This document shows positions 26,946-35,195 of a stretch of 64,000 bases of DNA, one piece after another. Position numbers and translations under genes: made by a program. Position 1 is the stretch's first letter; every line of letters begins with the position of its first letter. The notes under the pieces are model-generated. The model saw nothing but the letters and a program-made list of their open reading frames with translations. It made no database searches and was not told the DNA's origin. Source of the stretch: Bog-473 sp963745175. GTDB lineage: Bacteria; Actinomycetota; Acidimicrobiia; Acidimicrobiales; RAAP-2. The stretch is taken from assembly GCA_963745175.1 (NCBI GenBank), contig CAVUWK010000008.1:186001-250000 (forward strand), given 5' to 3'.

Positions 26946-27419
26946 TCAGACCGGTCGCCCGTCCTCCAGGTACACGCAACCCTCGGCCGCCAGCGCCGCG
27001 CCGACCCGGCGCCGCAACGGGCCACTGAGGAGGGGCAGCGCCCCGTCCGGATCGAGCAGCCGGTGCTCTGAGAGTTCCTCCAGCTGCAACGTGATGGTGT
27101 CCAGCACCGCATCGGACAGCACGCCGCAGTCGAAGAGGAAGCGCATCCCGCCCGGTTTGGACGGCTTCGGCCGCAGGAAGTCGACCGCCGCCAGCCGGCC
27201 GTGCCCGACGACCAGGCCGACCTCCTCGCGCACCTCGCGCCGGCAGGCCTCCCAGGGCGTCTCGCCGTCCCCCTCCATGATCCCGCCCGGGATCGTCCAG
27301 TGCGCCTTGTAGGTCGGGTTGGCGATGAGGAGCCGGCCCCGCTCGTCGAAGATCAGCGCACCGGCCGACGCCGGGATCCGGGGCAGGACGAAGGGCAGTC
27401 CGTCGCCCGTCACCGTCAC
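26946..27419 (-). CDS. Nudix hydrolase
   Basis: Nudix-family pyrophosphohydrolase, about 157 residues. The Nudix box is GGIMEGDGETPWEACRREVREEVGLVVG in outline (G5-E7-REUxEE pattern; key residues G, E, R-E-V-R-E-E). It is flanked by SAGALIFDERGRLLIANPTY and the C-terminal LQLEELSEHRLLDPDGA. It hydrolyses a nucleoside diphosphate-linked compound; the substrate is not predictable. Start GTG 27419 is used because it follows the sulfatase stop by 19 bases; a start at 27479 inside the sulfatase gene is also open. Likely co-transcribed with the sulfatase. Confidence 0.88.
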   Translation of the reverse strand: MTVTGDGLPFVLPRIPASAGALIFDERGRLLIANPTYKAHWTIPGGIMEGDGETPWEACRREVREEVGLVVGHGRLAAVDFLRPKPSKPGGMRFLFDCGVLSDAVLDTITLQLEELSEHRLLDPDGALPLLSGPLRRRVGAALAAEGCVYLEDGRPV

Positions 27420-27438
27420 CCGATGCCGCCGCGGTCGC

Positions 27439-29052
27439 TCATGCGATGCCCAGTCGTTCGAGCTGCTCGCCCGGCGCATCGACCGAAGCCAACGCGTGGC
27501 GCAATAGCTCCACCATGTCCGACTCGACCGCGGTGCCGATCAGGTTCTCGTCCTCGGCGGGGTCGTTGTCGAGGTCGAACAGGAAGTGCGCGTCGACAAC
27601 GTTGTGCCCAACCCAGAACGGCAGGCGGTCGCCGGGCTCGAAGGGCTGACGGATGACGGGGACCTGGGAACCCGGCATGAAGTCGAGCCCGGCCCGCCGA
27701 TCGGGTGGCGGGAGGCGGACCGCGTCCTCCAGCCCGTGCAGGGACATGGTGGACCAGCGGTTCGACCACATGGAGAGCGGGAAGTTCTGCCCGTCGGCGC
27801 CGCGGGCGTACTTGCGCCGGCCGTCCGTCACCTGGACCCAGTTCCCGTAGACCCCGCCGATGGCCCACTCCCGGACCGCCGCGGCCTCCCCCCGCACCAG
27901 GGGGGCGAGCGACGCGCCGTGGGAGCCGGCACGCCGCGGCACGCCGAACACGTCGGCGATGGTGGCGTTGAGGTCGACGTTGGTCGTCAGCGCGGCACAC
28001 GCCGTCCCGCCCGGCAACCCCGGCCAGTGCACCAGCAGCGGGATGTGGCCGAGCGGCTCGTACTGCATGACGCCCGGCTTGCCCCAGATGTCCTTCTCGC
28101 CGAGATAGTGCCCGTGGTCAGTGCACACGATGACCGCCGTGCTCTCCCACAGGCCGCGTTCGTCGAGTGCGGCGAAGATCTCGCCCACCCAGTGGTCGAT
28201 CATGCTGAGCTTGGCGCCGTAATTGGCCCGGATCTGCCGGCCCTCCCGCTCGCTCAGGCGCCCCTGGGCCACTGCCCCGACGTCGTAGGGAGGCCAGATG
28301 AGCAGCTCGCCATCCCAGTCCGGGTCGTAGCGCCCGGCCCAGGGCTCGGGCGTGTCGAACGGCTCGTGCGGGTCGAACTCGTCGACGAACAACAGGAACG
28401 GGGCGTGGCTCGGCGCGCCGTCGCGCAGCCAGCCGGCGGCGGTCCGCATCGTCTTCGGTCCCGGGAAGTCCTCCTCGGCGCGGAAGAAGGTGCGCGAGCG
28501 GTCGTAGGGCCGGTCGCCCGCCTCGGCCCAACCCATCCGGTCGCGAAAGAACCACCCGCCACCGCGGGCGGGCAGGGCGGGCGAGCCGATGGCGCTCGGG
28601 TCGGGGTACGTGCGCCAGGGGTCGCCCTCGTGCCCGCGCACGTAGTCCCACGCGCTGAAGTCGGTGTGGTAGTTCTCCCCGCCCACCTCGAAGAGATGCG
28701 GGTGATCCGACACCAGCATCGTGGTGACGCCGGCCCGCCGGAGCTGCTGAGTGATGGGCTCCTCCCAGACCTCGATCGAGCCCCAGGGTCGCCAGAGGAA
28801 GTCGAGCGACCCGCACAAGATGTCGTGGCGCGCCGGCATGCACGGGAGCGAACCGGTGACGTGCGAGGTGAAGCGGAGGGCGCGCTCCCGGGCGAAGGCG
28901 TCGAGATGCGGCGTGGCGAACTCCGTGCCGCCGTAGCTGCCGAGCATGTGGCGGTTGAGGCTGTCGAGCAGCAGCACGACCACATTGCGGGGGGCACCGG
29001 GTCGTTCCGCATCGCCCGTCGCGAGCGGGCCCGGATCTGGGCGTGCGGCCAT
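27439..29052 (-). CDS. Sulfatase (type I, formylglycine-dependent)
   Basis: Type I sulfatase of the alkaline-phosphatase superfamily, 537 residues. The modification site is CMPARHDIL with Cys at residue 71 (CxPxR), to be converted to formylglycine. Metal ligands are in VVVLLLDSLNRHMLGSYGG near the start and in VIVCTDHGHYLGEKDIWGKP later. No signal peptide, so it appears cytoplasmic. A formylglycine-generating enzyme is not encoded in this window. It removes sulfate from an unknown ester. It sits within the type IV secretion-like cluster, 30 nt after the SCO6880-type gene and in the same direction. Confidence 0.93.
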   Translation of the reverse strand: MAARPDPGPLATGDAERPGAPRNVVVLLLDSLNRHMLGSYGGTEFATPHLDAFARERALRFTSHVTGSLPCMPARHDILCGSLDFLWRPWGSIEVWEEPITQQLRRAGVTTMLVSDHPHLFEVGGENYHTDFSAWDYVRGHEGDPWRTYPDPSAIGSPALPARGGGWFFRDRMGWAEAGDRPYDRSRTFFRAEEDFPGPKTMRTAAGWLRDGAPSHAPFLLFVDEFDPHEPFDTPEPWAGRYDPDWDGELLIWPPYDVGAVAQGRLSEREGRQIRANYGAKLSMIDHWVGEIFAALDERGLWESTAVIVCTDHGHYLGEKDIWGKPGVMQYEPLGHIPLLVHWPGLPGGTACAALTTNVDLNATIADVFGVPRRAGSHGASLAPLVRGEAAAVREWAIGGVYGNWVQVTDGRRKYARGADGQNFPLSMWSNRWSTMSLHGLEDAVRLPPPDRRAGLDFMPGSQVPVIRQPFEPGDRLPFWVGHNVVDAHFLFDLDNDPAEDENLIGTAVESDMVELLRHALASVDAPGEQLERLGIA

Positions 29053-29082
29053 GGGGTCATCGTAGGTGGGCGCGTGACAGCG

Positions 29083-30444
29083 TCACCGCAGCCCGCGGCA
29101 CAGCGGCAGCGTGCACGTGTAGGCCGAGGCCTGGTCGCCGTAGAGGCGCCGCAGGGCCAGACGGCTCTGCCCCGCGGCGTGCTGCACGACGTCACACGCC
29201 GCCGCCAGTTCCTCTTCGCCCGGTGCCGACACGGTGACGAAGCCCGAGTAGCGGAAGGAAGCGTGGCCCTCGGCGAGCTCCGCCTCGCGCCGCGCCAGGA
29301 CCTCCGACTCGCGGGCATGGCGGGCGGTCGAGACGAAGCCTCCGCGCCGGCGCAGCTCGGTGTCGGCGAGGTCGGCCGTCCGCGACGCCTCCACCTTGCG
29401 CACCGCCGTGTCGGGACCGAGGGGCTCCATCACGACGGCAAGGGTCGAGCGGGCCGCGCCGAGGAGGAGTGGCGCCAGGAAGTCGCTGCGGACTTCGATG
29501 CGCGGCCATTCCGCCACCCAGAAGGTCGCGTGGATCATCCCGTCGACCCGCACGTCCGACCAGCGCTCCTCCATGGCCATCGGCCAGTGGTCCAGCGCCG
29601 GTGGGGCATCCGCCGCCGCGGCATGTGGCTCGTAGGTGCGGAGCAGCTGCCGGGCCAGATCATCGGCCGAGAGGACGGACTCGACCTGCACGTCGGCGTC
29701 GGACAGCAAGCGGACCAGTGAGGCCATCTCCCGGGCCAGGAGGGCGCAGCCGACCTCGACGGACCTGGTCAGCCGCACCTGCATGGCGAGGACGACGTCG
29801 TGGCCACAGGTGTGCGAGTCCATGTCGGTCAGCAGCGCGTCATAGGAGGCGGTGCAGGCCGACGCCGTTTCCGGCACGGATTCGGTGGCGAGGTACGACC
29901 GCACCCCTTGGCCATCGTCGGGGAAGGACGCCGCAACCCATTGCACCCGGTGCACCGGCGAGCCCTCGCGGGCCAACGAGGACAGCACCGAGGCCCAGGC
30001 ACCGACGCGGCGGTCCTGCTCGTCCGCGCCGAGCAGGGCGAAGCTCCGGCCGCGCAGCGAGACGGCCGCCGTGAGCGTCCGCGTCGAGCGATCGTGCACC
30101 ACGCCCATGTCCTGCCAACCGGCGCGCAACAGGCGCATCGCGCGCAGCGCGCCGAGATGTGCTGAACCGCGCACGACGGGCCGGCGGGAACCCCAGCACA
30201 CGACGACGGGCAACCACTCGTCGCCGGTACGTCCGGCCACCGGTACCGTCGCCAGCGCGCCGTAGAGGACGAGGATGCCGACCGCCGACGCCACCCCCAC
30301 CGCGTTGGGCTCCCAACGCAGCACGAGCACACCGAAGACGAGCCCCACGGCCACGGTGAGGATCTGGCCGGCGCGCCACCCCGCCAGAGCGCCACCGCGC
30401 TCACGCGGTCCGAACCGGTAGCGCGATCCCCGTTCGCCGCTCAC
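29083..30444 (-). CDS. SCO6880-family secretion-cluster protein
   Basis: Membrane-associated protein of 453 residues, resembling the SCO6880 family found with VirB4-like ATPases in actinobacteria. The N-terminus is RYRFGPRERGGALAGWRAGQ, followed by two hydrophobic segments (ILTVAVGLVFGVLVLRW and AVGILVLYGALATVPVAG). A long soluble domain follows (VHDRSTRTLTAAVSLRGRSF, RSDFLAPLLLGAARSTLAVV, ASRTADLADTELRRRGGFVS). GTG start at 30444 overlaps the upstream stop as GTGA, so it is coupled to the TrbL-like gene. Thought to be the VirB4-partner inner-membrane/coat part; activity not known. Confidence 0.82.
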   Translation of the reverse strand: MSGERGSRYRFGPRERGGALAGWRAGQILTVAVGLVFGVLVLRWEPNAVGVASAVGILVLYGALATVPVAGRTGDEWLPVVVCWGSRRPVVRGSAHLGALRAMRLLRAGWQDMGVVHDRSTRTLTAAVSLRGRSFALLGADEQDRRVGAWASVLSSLAREGSPVHRVQWVAASFPDDGQGVRSYLATESVPETASACTASYDALLTDMDSHTCGHDVVLAMQVRLTRSVEVGCALLAREMASLVRLLSDADVQVESVLSADDLARQLLRTYEPHAAAADAPPALDHWPMAMEERWSDVRVDGMIHATFWVAEWPRIEVRSDFLAPLLLGAARSTLAVVMEPLGPDTAVRKVEASRTADLADTELRRRGGFVSTARHARESEVLARREAELAEGHASFRYSGFVTVSAPGEEELAAACDVVQHAAGQSRLALRRLYGDQASAYTCTLPLCRGLR

Positions 30445-31970
30445 GAGTCGGGACCCTCGCCCGGCGGCCACGCGGGCGGCAGCTCCTTGAGTGAGGGCCC
30501 TCCGTCATCACCCATGTAGTACCGCCTCTCCCCGGGCTCGTATCTGCGGATCAGGCCCTGGCCCGGCGGGACGCCTTCCCACATCCAGGCCTCTCCGGGC
30601 GTGGCCGGCCCGATCCGTGCCTGCAACCCGTAGCTCCGCCTCGCCCCGACGCGCTGTGCCGGGTCCGGCTCGAACCCGGTGGCCCTCGATTCGGTGCCCC
30701 GATCGGCACCCTCGTCGGCGGAGCCCGAGTCCTGCCCCGAGGTGGGCCGGGCCAGAACCGGCTTCGGCCCCTTGGGCCTCGGCCTGATGCCCTGGGCGAC
30801 CAGGTCGTCGTATGCCCGTTGTGATTCCGGATCGCCCTCGGCCATCGGCGCGCCCGCGCCCGTGCCCGTACCCCCCTCGGTCCCCTCGGCACCGTGACCC
30901 GCACCCGCACCCGCCCCCATCGCCCCCACGGCAGCCGCCCCACCACCGACCGCCCCCGCCGTCTCGGCCAGCAAGCGTCGATCGCCGAGGGCGCCCAGCC
31001 CCTCGTGCAGCGCATGGTTCGCCGCCGTCCGCGCCGGTCGGGTCACCGCAGACGTCCCGCGCGCCCGCAGCCCCTCGAGATGCCCGACCGCACCCGCCTC
31101 GACGGCCGGGATCATGCGCAGGATGGCGAAGGGGACGAAGGTGGCCATGACAAGGAGCGCGCCGCCCGCCAGCACGGACGAGAAGCCCGACCCGTGGGTA
31201 CCGGACCCGGCCGTGCCCGAGGACACGGCACCCGCTGCCAGGCTCAGCGTGGCCACGATCACGAACTTGGACAGGATCAGGGCGGCCAGCGTCTCGACCA
31301 ACCGGCGACACCAGTGGGACACCGTCGGCCACACCAGGGTGGCGAGGGCGAGCGGGAGGAACAGCACGGCGACGTAGACCGCAGCCGCCCGGATGAGCAG
31401 CTCCAGCCAGAGCACGAACGACGCCACGGCGATGAGCAACGCAATGAGCAGGAGCACGAAGCTGGCGATGGTGGGGTCCGCCGCGGCCGCCACCAGCCCG
31501 GAGGTGACGCCGGTGAGGAGGGAGTTCACGTCGGCGTTGGTGCCCCCCGCCACGGCGTCGCTCATGGCGTCGGTGGCGGACAGGCTCAGGATGACGATCT
31601 GGATCGCCACCACCGCCAGCAACAAGGCCAGCGGGAGCTGGACCAGGAAGGTGCGGACGAGCTGCCCCGGGTTCTGGCGCACCACGGCCTGCAGGGTCGA
31701 GGCCAACAACATCGGGAGAATGACCACGCCGGCCAGCGCCGTCATCTGGCCGTAGTGGGTGCGGAACCAGCTGGCCCCCACGTCTACCGTCGTGGTGGAG
31801 CTGAGCACGTCGCCGATCTGGCCCAGCAGCCACTCGGCCCCGCTGGCCACCCACTGGCTGATCCCGCTCAGGACCGTCTCGAAGCCCGAGGACGCGATGG
31901 AACCGCCGATGCTGCCGGCCTGGCAGATCGGGTTGAGCGCGTCGAGACCGGTGCAACCGGCGGCGAGCAT
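30441..31970 (-). CDS. TrbL/VirB6-like polytopic channel protein
   Basis: Polytopic membrane protein of 509 residues. About seven hydrophobic segments occupy residues 70-300, for example MTALAGVVILPMLLASTLQA, LALLLAVVAIQIVILSLSAT, SFVLLLIALLIAVASFVLWL and AAVYVAVLFLPLALATLVWP. A hydrophilic Gly/Ala/Pro/Glu-rich tail of about 180 residues follows. This architecture matches TrbL/VirB6-type conjugation channel proteins of actinobacteria (SCO6881-like). Located 3 nt after the small DUF6112-like gene and coupled to SCO6880. The long tail ends in a conserved-looking RRYEPGERRYYMGDDGG. Confidence 0.84.
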   Translation of the reverse strand: MLAAGCTGLDALNPICQAGSIGGSIASSGFETVLSGISQWVASGAEWLLGQIGDVLSSTTTVDVGASWFRTHYGQMTALAGVVILPMLLASTLQAVVRQNPGQLVRTFLVQLPLALLLAVVAIQIVILSLSATDAMSDAVAGGTNADVNSLLTGVTSGLVAAAADPTIASFVLLLIALLIAVASFVLWLELLIRAAAVYVAVLFLPLALATLVWPTVSHWCRRLVETLAALILSKFVIVATLSLAAGAVSSGTAGSGTHGSGFSSVLAGGALLVMATFVPFAILRMIPAVEAGAVGHLEGLRARGTSAVTRPARTAANHALHEGLGALGDRRLLAETAGAVGGGAAAVGAMGAGAGAGHGAEGTEGGTGTGAGAPMAEGDPESQRAYDDLVAQGIRPRPKGPKPVLARPTSGQDSGSADEGADRGTESRATGFEPDPAQRVGARRSYGLQARIGPATPGEAWMWEGVPPGQGLIRRYEPGERRYYMGDDGGPSLKELPPAWPPGEGPDS

Positions 31971-31973
31971 CGA

Positions 31974-32267
31974 TCAGTGCAGGTTCGTCCCGGTGTGGAA
32001 GAAGAAGTTGATGATCGGCGGCGCGGCGCCGATCAGGAGGGCCGCCAATCCCGAGACGAGCACGGCCCGCCGCCCGACCATCGACTGCTGGAAATTCTGG
32101 GCGTGGACGCCCAGGGCCCAGGCGGCGGCGCCGATGAGCAACCCGGCCAGCGCCGCGATGAGGGCCCAGGCGCCGAGCCCGTTGGTGAGCTCCTGCAGGG
32201 TCCCCCCGCCCGGGAGCGCGTTCACGCTCGGGTTGAGCGAGACATCGGCCAGATGCCAGACGACCAT
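31974..32267 (-). CDS. Small membrane protein, DUF6112-like
   Basis: A 97-residue protein with two transmembrane helices (GAWALIAALAGLLIGAAAWA and AVLVSGLAALLIGAAPPII). Similar proteins (DUF6112) head SCO6880-type clusters and resemble VirB2/TrbC pilin-like subunits in size and topology; the pilin analogy is an inference. ATG 32267 has GGAGGG 5-6 nt upstream; the longer open frame is rejected. First gene of the minus-strand secretion transcript. Confidence 0.8.
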   Translation of the reverse strand: MVVWHLADVSLNPSVNALPGGGTLQELTNGLGAWALIAALAGLLIGAAAWALGVHAQNFQQSMVGRRAVLVSGLAALLIGAAPPIINFFFHTGTNLH

Positions 32268-32563
32268 GGGTGCCCTCCATTGAGACGGTCGGCGCCGGAC
32301 CCTCCGGGACGCCGTTCGTGCGGAGAACGGTTCTGCCCGGGACGCTTTTGGCCGTCGTTCCGGCGCGCCGGGAGGGCACCCGGTGTGCAGCGGCCGCGTC
32401 GGGGGTTGCAGAAGGGGCAGCTCAGGGCCGCTGGTCCTGGCAGCGGCCATCAAAAGGCGGGCGAGACCTGCGTCGGGCGCGGCCGAGCCGTTCGCTCCGC
32501 ACGCTCCAGCCCTGTCATATTGGGGGCGTGCCGTTGAGTGGGCCGGGGGAAGTCAATCTGAGC
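32268..32563. promoter_or_regulatory. Divergent intergenic region
   Basis: These 296 bases separate the secretion cluster (minus) from the two-component genes (plus). No gene is convincing here. Promoters for both sides must lie in it. A less GC-rich patch, CTGTCATATTGG, near 32511-32523 is a possible -10 area for the kinase gene. No clear operator seen. Confidence 0.35.
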
Positions 32564-34162
32564 ATGACCGAGGAGGTCCTCTTCATTGCGATCGCCGTGG
32601 TCGTGTGCGTGGCCGTCGGCTTCGTGGCCGCCCTGCTCGGCCGACGCTCGGGCCGGCGGGCGATCTCGCAGCGCCTCGCCTCGCTCGGCACCCGGCTCGG
32701 GCTCGACCCGCCCGAGGACGAGTACAACGTCGAGACCTCACTGGCCTACCTGGAGCAGGTGACCGGTGGCGCCGCGCAGGCCGTGACCGAGTCGAGCTCG
32801 GACGCCATCCGCCTGCGGCGCTCGCTCGACACGCTCACCCAGGGCGTGGTGCTGTGCGACGAGAACGGCACGGTGATCTACCGCAACGGTCGCGCCAACG
32901 CCTTGATGGTCAGCCGCCACGGCGACGCCCTCGCCGCCCAGGCGGTGACCGACGTCCTGGAGGACGCGTGGCACGAGGGCTCGGCCGAGCGCACCCTCGA
33001 CCTCTACGGCCCGCCCCGGCGCACCCTGCAGGTGCGGGCCCGCCAGATCGACGACGGGCGCCGGCCGCTCGGTGTGATCGCGCTCATCGAGGACGTGTCG
33101 GAGCGACGCCGGCTCGAGGAGATCCGGCGCGACTTCGTCGCCAACGTCAGCCACGAGCTCAAGACGCCGATGGGCGCGCTCGGGCTCCTGGCCGAGACGC
33201 TGGTCTCCGAGCCGGACCCCGATGTGGCGCAGCGTCTGGCCGGTCGCATCCACAACGAGGCCTTCCGAGTCAGCCGCATCATCGACGACCTGCTCGATCT
33301 CTCCCGCATCGAGTCAGAGGAGGCGCCGCCGCGCGAGCCGGTGTTGGTCAACCTGGTGATGGCAGACGCCATCGAGCGCGTGCGCGCGACGGCGGACCAG
33401 CGGGGCATCGAGATCGTGTTGCACGAGCCCTCCCCGCCGGTCGCCGTGATGGGCGACCGCCGCCAACTGGTCTCGGCCATGCACGCCCTCCTCGAGAACG
33501 CCATCACCTACTCCTACGACAACTCCAAGGTGGTCGTGACCGGCGCGGTGCAACGCTTCAACCCCAACCTGAGCCACCCCTCCGTCGCGGGAGGCTTCGA
33601 CGGCGACGACCCCGGAACCGACCCGGTGACCGGGGAATTGCCCGCGGACAGCGCCGGCACCGGCCCCGATGGCGGTGCGGACGGCGAGACGCCCGCACCA
33701 GCGGAGAGCCCGGTTGAACCGGTCTTCACCCCCGAGATCCTCGACCAGTACTCACCGCTGGGCCAATCCGCCCCAGGCGCCTCGGCCGCCACCGGTACCA
33801 CCGCGCCGACCATGCCCGTGCCGCCGGTGATCACGGCCGACGGTGACACCGCCGGAACCGGTCCGGCGGACAGCGCCGCGGCGACCACACCCAATTGGCG
33901 CATCGAGGAACGGGACAACGTGCGGTTGTCGGTGCAGGACCACGGCGTCGGCATCCCGGCCCGCGACCTCGATCGCATCTTCGAGCGCTTCTACCGCGTC
34001 GACCACGGGCGCAGCCGCGATACCGGCGGCACCGGGCTCGGCCTCTCCATCGTGCGCCACGTCGCCAACAACCATCAGGGGTGGGTCGACGTCGAGTCGC
34101 GCGAGGGCGAGGGCTCCACCTTCACGCTCGTGCTGCCGGTGCAGGCGGAGCGCGTGGCGTGA
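32564..34162 (+). CDS. senX3: Sensor histidine kinase (SenX3-like) with a large insert in the ATPase domain
   Basis: Membrane sensor kinase, 532 residues. One TM helix at the start (VLFIAIAVVVCVAVGFVAAL), a PAS-like domain at about 80-185 (TLTQGVVLCDENGTVIYRNG), HisKA with the phospho-acceptor His near residue 195 in VANVSHELKTPMGALG, and a HATPase domain. Its N box is ALLENAITYSYDNSKVVVTG and its G boxes are VQDHGVGIPARDLDRIFERF and SRDTGGTGLGLSIVRHV. About 110 residues rich in Ala, Pro, Gly and Thr separate the N and G1 boxes (roughly residues 330-445), where relatives have about ten. Overlaps the response regulator by GTGA. SenX3/RegX3 pairs sense phosphate limitation in actinobacteria; that role here is inferred. 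Confidence 0.88.
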   Translation: MTEEVLFIAIAVVVCVAVGFVAALLGRRSGRRAISQRLASLGTRLGLDPPEDEYNVETSLAYLEQVTGGAAQAVTESSSDAIRLRRSLDTLTQGVVLCDENGTVIYRNGRANALMVSRHGDALAAQAVTDVLEDAWHEGSAERTLDLYGPPRRTLQVRARQIDDGRRPLGVIALIEDVSERRRLEEIRRDFVANVSHELKTPMGALGLLAETLVSEPDPDVAQRLAGRIHNEAFRVSRIIDDLLDLSRIESEEAPPREPVLVNLVMADAIERVRATADQRGIEIVLHEPSPPVAVMGDRRQLVSAMHALLENAITYSYDNSKVVVTGAVQRFNPNLSHPSVAGGFDGDDPGTDPVTGELPADSAGTGPDGGADGETPAPAESPVEPVFTPEILDQYSPLGQSAPGASAATGTTAPTMPVPPVITADGDTAGTGPADSAAATTPNWRIEERDNVRLSVQDHGVGIPARDLDRIFERFYRVDHGRSRDTGGTGLGLSIVRHVANNHQGWVDVESREGEGSTFTLVLPVQAERVA

Positions 34163-34935
34163 GCAAGGTGGCCGCGGCGAAGCCAGCCAAGAAGGCGAGT
34201 CGCACCGCGCCCGGCGAGGGACCCGTGAAGGTGCTGCTGGCCGAGGACGAGGAGTCCTTCATCGAGGCGCTGGTGATCGGCCTGAGCAACGAGGGCTTCC
34301 GGGTGACCGTGGCCCGGGACGGCAACGAGGCCCTGCAGCTCTTCGACGAGACCGGGCCCGACATCATGCTGCTGGACCTCATGCTGCCGAAGCTGTCGGG
34401 CATCGACGTGTGCCGGGCCATCCGGACGCGCTCGCAGGTCCCCATCATCATGGTCACGGCCAAGGGCGCCGAGATCGACACCGTCGTCGCGCTCGAGGTG
34501 GGCGCCGACGACTACGTGACGAAGCCCTACCGCCTGCGCGAATTGGTGGCGCGCATGCGCGCCGTCCTGCGGCGCGCGCCCGGCGGTTCCGAGGCCGGCG
34601 AACTGGCGACCTCCGTCGAGTTCGGCAGCGACGGCATCTGGGAGTCCAACGGGATCAAGGTGGACTTCGACCAGCGCCGCGTGTTCGTGCGCGGTGAGGA
34701 GGTGCACCTGCGCCGCAAGGAGTTCGAGCTGCTGCGCCTGCTCGTCGAGAACTCCGGACGCGTGCTCACCCGCGACGTGCTCATCGACCGCGTGTGGGGG
34801 ACCGACTACATCGGCGACACCAAGACGCTCGACGTGCACATCAAGCGGTTGCGCTCCCGGATCGAGGCCGACCCCTCGACACCGGTGCTCATCACGACCG
34901 TGCGCGGCGTGGGCTACCGGTTCGCCGCAGCTTGA
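34159..34935 (+). CDS. regX3: Winged-helix response regulator (RegX3/OmpR family)
   Basis: OmpR/PhoB-family response regulator of 258 residues. Receiver domain: acidic pocket VKVLLAEDEESFIEALVIGL, phosphorylated Asp in DIMLLDLMLPKLSGIDVCRA, Thr in PIIMVTAKGAEID, Lys in DDYVTKPYRLRELVARMRAV. The DNA-binding winged helix follows (RRKEFELLRLLVENSGRVLT, KTLDVHIKRLRSRIEADPST, TVRGVGYRFAA). The first 20 residues are a Lys/Ala-rich tail not usual in RegX3. GTG start overlaps the kinase stop, so both are co-translated. Cognate regulator of the preceding kinase. Confidence 0.94.
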   Translation: MSKVAAAKPAKKASRTAPGEGPVKVLLAEDEESFIEALVIGLSNEGFRVTVARDGNEALQLFDETGPDIMLLDLMLPKLSGIDVCRAIRTRSQVPIIMVTAKGAEIDTVVALEVGADDYVTKPYRLRELVARMRAVLRRAPGGSEAGELATSVEFGSDGIWESNGIKVDFDQRRVFVRGEEVHLRRKEFELLRLLVENSGRVLTRDVLIDRVWGTDYIGDTKTLDVHIKRLRSRIEADPSTPVLITTVRGVGYRFAAA

Positions 34936-35135
34936 CGGCGCCGGCTACTGGCTGGTGGCGAGGGCTGGCCCTCGTCAAACCCGTGATCGGCATGGCCGCC
35001 ACACCGGACGGCGGCGGTTACTGGCTCGTCGCTTCGGACGGCGGGATCTTCAACTACGGCGACGCCGGCTTCTTCGGCTCCCTCGGCGGCCAACCACTCA
35101 ACGCGCCAGCCGTCGGCGGGGCTGCGGCAGCCTGA
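34936..35135 (+). pseudogene. Remnant of a GYWLVxxDGGIFxYGDA repeat protein
   Basis: Just after the regulator stop, two partial copies of a repeat occur in different frames: DGAGYWLVA (from about 34934) and then TPDGGGYWLVASDGGIFNYG followed by DAGFFGSLGGQPLNAPAVG (to 35117). This repeat is well known from large secreted repeat proteins of Acidimicrobiia and some other actinobacteria. Here only about 200 bases survive, without start or signal peptide, so it is a decayed fragment. It may mark an old recombination or deletion end point. Confidence 0.7.
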
Positions 35136-35163
35136 CCAACCACCGCTGCGCCCTCCCGGAGGG

Positions 35164-35195
35164 TCAGACGTTCAGACGGTCAGACGGTCAGGCGT
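35164..35195. repeat. Four tandem 8-bp repeats over a stop codon
   Basis: Units are TCAGACGT, TCAGACGG, TCAGACGG and TCAGGCGT. On the minus strand each carries CTGA, and the third supplies the TGA stop (35180-35182) of the MBL gene. Slippage here could move the stop. Confidence 0.8.

Noticed and set aside
27586..29721. 711-codon open frame on the plus strand
   Set aside because: Antisense to the sulfatase and SCO6880-type genes; composition is typical of a complement frame and no motif is seen.
23392..32267. Complete conjugative element
   Set aside because: No relaxase, integrase, replication gene or attachment repeats were found within the window.
30508..32379. 623-codon minus frame over the TrbL-like gene
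   Set aside because: Same strand, other frame; lacks the TM pattern and conserved sequence that the 30441-31970 frame shows.
30894..32537. 547-codon plus-strand frame
   Set aside because: Antisense to the TrbL-like and DUF6112-like genes; His/Gln/Gly-rich shadow.
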